From contig NZ_LBIC01000010.1 of NCBI RefSeq assembly GCF_001005725.1, positions 160,466 to 224,465 of the forward strand: DNA of 64,000 nucleotides, read 5' to 3'. Shown piece by piece: positions 60,193 to 64,000 of the stretch. The DNA comes from Sphingobium chungbukense. Lineage in GTDB: Bacteria > Pseudomonadota > Alphaproteobacteria > Sphingomonadales > Sphingomonadaceae. The translations under genes were made by a program, and so were the position numbers. The notes below the pieces were generated by a model. It was not told where the DNA came from. It saw only the letters and a program-made list of their open reading frames with translations, and ran no database searches. Position 1 is the first letter of the stretch. Every line of letters begins with the position of its first letter.

Positions 60193-62163
60193 ATGACGAC
60201 GACCCTTTCCTCCGGCGGTGCCCGCCATCGGCGCCAGAAGGGAAAACGCCTGCGCCTCGGCGGGCTGCTTCTGCTCTTGCTCATGATCCTCCAGGCTGTG
60301 CCCGCGCGCGCCGACAGCGCGGCGGTGCAGACGAGCTGGCGGCTGCTCGATTATATCGCGGTCGACTATGCCGGGGCGGTCGCCGACGGAAAAATCGTCA
60401 GCGCTCCCGAATATGCCGAAATGGTCGAGTTCGCCGCCGAGGTCGAAAAGCGCGTCGCGGCCCTGCCGCCGAGCGATGCTCGTCCCGCGCTTGTCGGGCG
60501 CGCCGCAGCGCTCCGCCGCGCCATCGGCGCAAAGTCAGACGTAGCGGCGGTCGCCGCGCAGGCGCGCGATCTCGCCAAGGCGCTGCTCGCCGCCTATCCG
60601 GTGCCGCTCGCGCCCTCAGCGCCGCCGGACCTCGCGCGCGGCGCCGCGCTTTATGCGCAAAACTGCGCATCATGCCATGGTGCGGCCGGCGACGGCAAAG
60701 GCCCGCTCGCCGCCGGCCTCGATCCGCCGCCGATCGCCTTCACCGATGCGGCGCGCGCCGACCAGCGCAGCCTGTTCGGCCTGTATCAGGTCATCACCCA
60801 GGGACTCGAAGGCACGTCGATGGCGGGCTACGCCGCGCTGCCCGACGGCGATCGCTGGGCGCTGGCCTTCCATGTCGGGAGCCTCGCCTATCCCGCGACC
60901 GCCGCCGATGGCGCGGAGCGCTGGCGGGACGACGCCGGTCTGCGGGCCGAGCTGCCCGATCTGGCGGCGCTCACCGCAATGACCCCCGCCGCACTCGCGG
61001 CCGAACTCGGCGAGGACAGGGCCGCGGCGCTGACAGCCCATCTCCGCCGCCACCCCGAGGCGCTCGCCGCGGCGCCGTCGGGTTCGCTGCTCGCCGCGCG
61101 GGCACGGCTCGATGCCAGCCTCCGCGCCTATGCCGCGGGCGACCGGAAGGCCGCAGCCGATCTCGCGCTATCGGCCTATCTCGACGAATTCGAGCCCGTC
61201 GAAGCCGTGCTCGCGTCGCGCAATACGGCATTGATGGCGCGGATCGAGGGCGCGATGGCAGACCTGCGCAGCGCGATCGGCAAGCGACGCCCCGTCGCAG
61301 AGGTCGAGGCCGCCGTCTCGGCGCTCGACGGACTGTTCGCCGAAGCCGAAGCCATCCTCGCGCCCGAACGCGCGAGTCCGGTGTCGAGCTTCCTCGGCGC
61401 CTTCGGCGTTCTCCTGCGCGAAGGGCTTGAGGCGCTGCTGATCGTCATCGCCATGATCGCTTTCGTTCGCAAGGCCGGTCGGCCGCAGCTTCTGCCCTAT
61501 GTCCATGGCGGGTGGATCGCGGCGCTCGGCGCCGGGACGTTGACCTGGGCGGTCGCGACCTATGCCATCGGAATCAGCGGCGCCTCGCGCGAGCTCACCG
61601 AAGGCTTCGGCTCGCTTTTCGCTGCCGTCATCCTGCTCTCCGTCGGCATCTGGATGCACGGGAAGAGCAACGCCGACGCCTGGCAAGGCTATATAAGGGA
61701 CAAGATGGCGCGGGCGCTCTCGCGCCGGTCGGCCTGGTTCCTGTTCCTGCTCGCCTTTGTCGTCGTCTATCGCGAGGTGTTCGAGACGATCCTCTTTTAT
61801 GCCGCCCTCTGGACACAGGGAAATGGCGGCGCGATGCTCGCCGGCGCCGCCGCGGCGGCCGTCCTGCTGATTATCATCGCCGCGATCATGCTGCGTTACA
61901 GCGCGAAGCTTCCGATCACCCGATTCTTCGCCTGGAGTTCGGTGCTGATCGCAATCCTCGCGGTCGTGCTGACCGGGAAGGGCATCGCCGGGTTGCAGGA
62001 GGCGGGCTTGCTCGCGGTCGATCCATGGCACGGCGTTCCGCGCATCGCACTGCTCGGTATCTTCCCGACCGCGCAGGGTGTGCTGGCGCAGCTCGCGGCC
62101 CTTGCGATCCTGATCGCCGGCTTCGGCATCAACCGGCGCATGAGGCGGCGGATCGCGCGATGA
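60193..62163 (+). CDS. Cytochrome c-FTR1 iron permease fusion
   Basis: A 656-aa protein. A signal or anchor segment (residues 23-40) and a helical domain are followed by a c-type haem site C158-A-S-C161-H162 with a distal Met region (GTSMAGY). A second helical domain (about 270-390) leads to an FTR1-type permease of seven helices. Both iron motifs are present: REGLEA (R409) and REVFE (R527). The haem domain may oxidise Fe(II) or accept electrons during uptake. Its place in the copper operon fits oxidase-coupled iron import with the PcoA-type oxidase. Confidence 0.9.
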   Translation: MTTTLSSGGARHRRQKGKRLRLGGLLLLLLMILQAVPARADSAAVQTSWRLLDYIAVDYAGAVADGKIVSAPEYAEMVEFAAEVEKRVAALPPSDARPALVGRAAALRRAIGAKSDVAAVAAQARDLAKALLAAYPVPLAPSAPPDLARGAALYAQNCASCHGAAGDGKGPLAAGLDPPPIAFTDAARADQRSLFGLYQVITQGLEGTSMAGYAALPDGDRWALAFHVGSLAYPATAADGAERWRDDAGLRAELPDLAALTAMTPAALAAELGEDRAAALTAHLRRHPEALAAAPSGSLLAARARLDASLRAYAAGDRKAAADLALSAYLDEFEPVEAVLASRNTALMARIEGAMADLRSAIGKRRPVAEVEAAVSALDGLFAEAEAILAPERASPVSSFLGAFGVLLREGLEALLIVIAMIAFVRKAGRPQLLPYVHGGWIAALGAGTLTWAVATYAIGISGASRELTEGFGSLFAAVILLSVGIWMHGKSNADAWQGYIRDKMARALSRRSAWFLFLLAFVVVYREVFETILFYAALWTQGNGGAMLAGAAAAAVLLIIIAAIMLRYSAKLPITRFFAWSSVLIAILAVVLTGKGIAGLQEAGLLAVDPWHGVPRIALLGIFPTAQGVLAQLAALAILIAGFGINRRMRRRIAR

Positions 62164-62190
62164 CGCCGCCTGCCCCGAGACGGGCTGGGC

Positions 62191-62307
62191 TCAGTGCGCG
62201 ATCAGCTGGTCGAGAAACGCCCGCGCCCGCTCGCTCGCCGGCGCGCTGAAAAATGCGGCCGGCGCCGCGTCTTCGACGATCCGCCCCGCGTCCATGAACA
62301 GGATGCG
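62191..62307 (-). pseudogene. ABC-transporter ATPase C-terminal relic cut by a Tn3 element
   Basis: 38 codons: RILFMDAGRIVEDAAPAAFF, then SERARAFLDQLIAH and a stop at 62191. This is the end of a GlnQ-type polar amino acid ATPase. In-frame sequence stops exactly where the GGGG of the transposon terminal repeat begins. Confidence 0.8.
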
Positions 62308-62344
62308 GGGTTTGAGTAGCAACGGAACAGAAAACCTACATAAG
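62307..62344 (+). repeat. 38-bp Tn3-family terminal inverted repeat
   Basis: It begins GGGGTTTGAG, contains GGAACAGAAAACC and ends ACATAAG. It aligns over its whole length with the Tn3 terminal repeat (GGGGTCTGAC...GGAACGAAAAC...GTTAAG). It marks the left end of the element that fills the rest of the window. Confidence 0.75.
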
Positions 62345-62349
62345 GGGCT

Positions 62350-62480
62350 TCAAGCATCGTCGATACCTGTGGCACCAGGATCGCGTAGCGGCCTCAACTC
62401 GCCGCGCGCCACGATGTCGGGAATGGTGAAGGCATAGCGCCCGAGCATGTTGGCCCAGTCGGCCCGAAGCTGTGATTTTG
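62350..62480 (-). pseudogene. Tn3 transposase tail next to the terminal repeat
   Basis: About 40 codons ending at a stop at 62350: ANMLGRYAFTIPDIVARGEL, then RPLRDPGATGIDDA. A Tn3 transposase normally ends against its terminal repeat in this way. The upstream part is missing and the frame gives way to the end of the resolvase gene at about 62480-62515. Confidence 0.55.
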
Positions 62481-62514
62481 GCCATGTTGAAGAACGAAGA
62501 TTGAACATGGCGAG

Positions 62515-63381
62515 CTACCAGGCTCGCTCTTGTCCTCCAATCTCGTAAACATCGGTCTCGATCGAGCACCTGTAGCTCTCTGCGATGTTGAACATCTCTG
62601 TCTGGAGAGATGTGATCTCGTCATCGAGGCTGACGCCATCGGCATCCTGATCATAGGCGACGGTCAGCGTGTAATCACAGTTCCCGGTCTTTTGCATCTG
62701 GTAATCCCGCTCCAGCATCGCCTCGATGCGCTCGCGAGCGGGCTTTCTGCCACGACCATGCTTGTTGAAGTTCTCGATGGTCAGATGCAGGGCGATGGTG
62801 ACAGAAGGCGGCTTTTCCGGCAGCCCGATCCTTGAAGGAATGACGTTAAGCGCCCGATAGACGGTCATCCTTGAGATCTTGAGGTCGCGCGCGATGCTGG
62901 CCTTGCTCGCGCCGGCGGTGATCCGGCGTCGGATTTCATCGTCATCGATGTTTTTCTTCCGGCCTTTGTAGACGCCTTCGGCGCGCGCCGCCTCGATTCC
63001 GGCGCGCTGCCGGTCCTTGATGAACGTCAGTTCCATGTCCGCGACCATGCCCAGAATGGTGATCACCATCCGCCCCATGCTTCCGGCCGTCGTCACGTCC
63101 GGCTCAAGCACCCGCAATGAGGCTCCCTTCTGGTCGAGTTCATGAACCAGATTGAGAACATCGCGTGTGGAGCGACCGAGCCGATCGAGACGCAGGACGA
63201 CGAGTTCGTCATCGGCGCGCAGGAACTGCATGATTGTCTCAAGCTCCGTGCGTCCAGTGCGCGATGCGCCCGAGCCTGTTTCGGAGCGGACGATTTCACA
63301 GCCCGCTGCCTTCAACCGGGCAACCTGGATGTCGAGATCCTGGTCGATGGTGCTGACGCGGGCGTAGCCGACGCGGGTCAT
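62515..63381 (-). CDS. tnpR: Serine resolvase with long C-terminal extension
   Basis: A 288-aa site-specific recombinase. Catalytic Ser is in GYARVSTIDQD (S10), with VVLRLDRLGRSTRD, ITILGMVADMEL and the helix-turn-helix ASKASIARDLKISRMTVYRA. Ordinary Tn3 resolvases end near residue 185-200. Here about 100 further residues contain HLTIENFNKHGRGRKPARER and an acidic tail with VSLDDEITSLQTEM. It lies downstream of the transposase on the same strand, with a res-like site between. Confidence 0.9.
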   Translation of the reverse strand: MTRVGYARVSTIDQDLDIQVARLKAAGCEIVRSETGSGASRTGRTELETIMQFLRADDELVVLRLDRLGRSTRDVLNLVHELDQKGASLRVLEPDVTTAGSMGRMVITILGMVADMELTFIKDRQRAGIEAARAEGVYKGRKKNIDDDEIRRRITAGASKASIARDLKISRMTVYRALNVIPSRIGLPEKPPSVTIALHLTIENFNKHGRGRKPARERIEAMLERDYQMQKTGNCDYTLTVAYDQDADGVSLDDEITSLQTEMFNIAESYRCSIETDVYEIGGQERAW

Positions 63382-63448
63382 GGCAAATCCGTCACATTAG
63401 GGTGGCTTTGCCCTCGTACAATAACATTGGTGGCGGAACCACCCTTTT

Positions 63449-63469
63449 GTGACATGTCGCATATGTCAC
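63449..63469. other. res-like recombination site
   Basis: GTGACAT-N7-ATGTCAC, a perfect 7-bp dyad in the 140-base gap between transposase and resolvase genes, the usual place for res subsite I. Confidence 0.6.
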
Positions 63470-63521
63470 TTCCGATCGTCACGTTCGGGTGCACCCAAAT
63501 GGTGCGAGCGAAAGGCCCCGG

Positions 63522-64000
63522 TCAGGCAGCAAGCCGCCCAAAATCGATCCGGCTATTCAGATCGAGGTCGAAGCGGCCATAAGGATTGACGTGGCTGTAA
63601 ATCAGCGGTGTGAGGCCGCGATAATCATCCGGCGTCATCCGGCCCGTCCATTTCGGTTCCACCAGCACGCTCTGAAGCATTCGGGTGTTCACATAGACAA
63701 GCGACGCTTGCAGCAAATGTAGCGCCAGGACCGAGAGCTGCTGCTCATCGATGCGGTTGGTGGCGATCTCGCCGCCCTTGCCGAAGAAAACGAACCCGTT
63801 GGCACTGTTCCAGTTTTCAACGACATTCAGGCCTTCATGAATTTCGCGGCGGAAGGACTCCTCGCGCAGATACCGGCACAGGAAGATCGTCTTGACCGCG
63901 CGGCCCAGCTCACTCAACGCCTTGTAGGTCGGGTGCATCACCTCGGAGCGGCTGAACCGGCGCAGGATCGCCTCCGGGTCGGCGGTTTTTGTCTGCATGG
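63522..64000 (-). CDS. tnpA: Tn3-family transposase, C-terminal part (runs off the right edge)
   Basis: The last 160 or so residues of a Tn3-type transposase: ALSELGRAVKTIFLCRYL, RREIHEGLNVVENWNSAN, FGKGGEIATNRIDEQQLSVL and the tail DDYRGLTPLIYSHVNPYGRF. The frame continues beyond the window, so the N-terminus is not visible. It differs from the remnants at 49381 and 62350, so at least two Tn3 lineages are present. Confidence 0.88.
   Translation of the reverse strand, partial: MQTKTADPEAILRRFSRSEVMHPTYKALSELGRAVKTIFLCRYLREESFRREIHEGLNVVENWNSANGFVFFGKGGEIATNRIDEQQLSVLALHLLQASLVYVNTRMLQSVLVEPKWTGRMTPDDYRGLTPLIYSHVNPYGRFDLDLNSRIDFGRLAA

Noticed and set aside
1..64000. CRISPR arrays, tRNA and rRNA genes
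   Set aside because: I saw no regularly spaced direct repeats of array type and no tRNA or rRNA sequence by eye. A tool run would be needed to exclude short or divergent cases.

Overview
The window looks like accessory DNA of a high-GC alphaproteobacterium, most likely a sphingomonad (Sphingopyxis, Sphingobium or Novosphingobium type). The reasons are overall codon use, an alphaproteobacterial quinol oxidase and phosphoserine aminotransferase, and a copper locus fused to IS6100 and Tn3 debris as is common in these genera. It is probably a conjugative plasmid or an integrated conjugative element. No replication, partition, tRNA or rRNA gene is visible.

Region 1 (1-13240, minus strand) is one tightly coupled operon for an F/SXT-type conjugative type IV secretion system: traA, L, E, K, B, dsbC, traV, traC, a small membrane protein, trbI, a TraF-type signal peptidase, traW, another small membrane protein, traU, trbC and traN. 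traN runs off the left edge. Nearly every junction is a 1-20 base overlap or a very short gap. Region 2 (13241-18163) holds element housekeeping: two small putative DNA-binding proteins, a lytic transglycosylase, a DUF1173-like protein with a nuclease-like motif, a small membrane protein, and a winged-helix-like gene preceded by a perfect inverted repeat.

Region 3 (18203-34914) is the most interesting part. A pair of divergent operons leaves a 387-base control region that carries six copies of a TATGGCT-type half-site. The left operon is dgoA-like aldolase, dapA, HAD phosphatase, phytanoyl-CoA dioxygenase-like protein and an MFS transporter. The right set is a cyoABCD-type quinol oxidase, a short malic enzyme, serC, an acetylornithine/succinylornithine-type aminotransferase, an aspartate/aromatic aminotransferase, a MocR regulator and glyA. 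Apart from the oxidase and malic enzyme, the core-metabolism paralogs here are all Schiff-base (PLP or lysine-imine) enzymes. I read this as a possible backup metabolism and respiration island against a carbonyl-reactive respiratory poison, with cyanide the best candidate.

Region 4 (35183-48950) adds a NADH pyrophosphatase, an NAD-dependent formate dehydrogenase and a bestrophin-type channel that share a LysR-type operator, with the lysR gene alongside. It also has a CoA-disulfide-reductase-like flavoprotein with a 99-aa protein and a Sll0783/MSMEG_0572 family protein, and an MSMEG_0565-type glycosyltransferase. The last two families are normally parts of the Nit1 (nitrilase/cyanide-assimilation) cluster, but no nitrilase is present. 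The three subunits of an oxamate carbamoyltransferase (AllF/FdrA, AllG, AllH) are split between two convergent units. Three gene relics lie between 40355 and 41360.

Region 5 (49381-51736) is mobile-element debris: a truncated Tn3 transposase, a GNAT acetyltransferase that overlaps a resolvase remnant, and an IS6100 copy that has lost its right end. Region 6 (51745-62163) is a copper-resistance island: DUF305 protein, MarR-like regulator, CopZ-like chaperone, CopA ATPase, CueR, small Cys- and Met/His-rich exported proteins, a PcoA-type multicopper oxidase, PcoB, a DUF411 protein and a cytochrome c-FTR1 iron permease. Two near-identical divergent CueR-type promoters lie between copZ and copA. 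Region 7 (62191-64000) is a Tn3-family element inserted into an ABC-transporter ATPase gene. Its terminal repeat, a transposase tail, a long resolvase with a res site, and the start of another transposase are visible.
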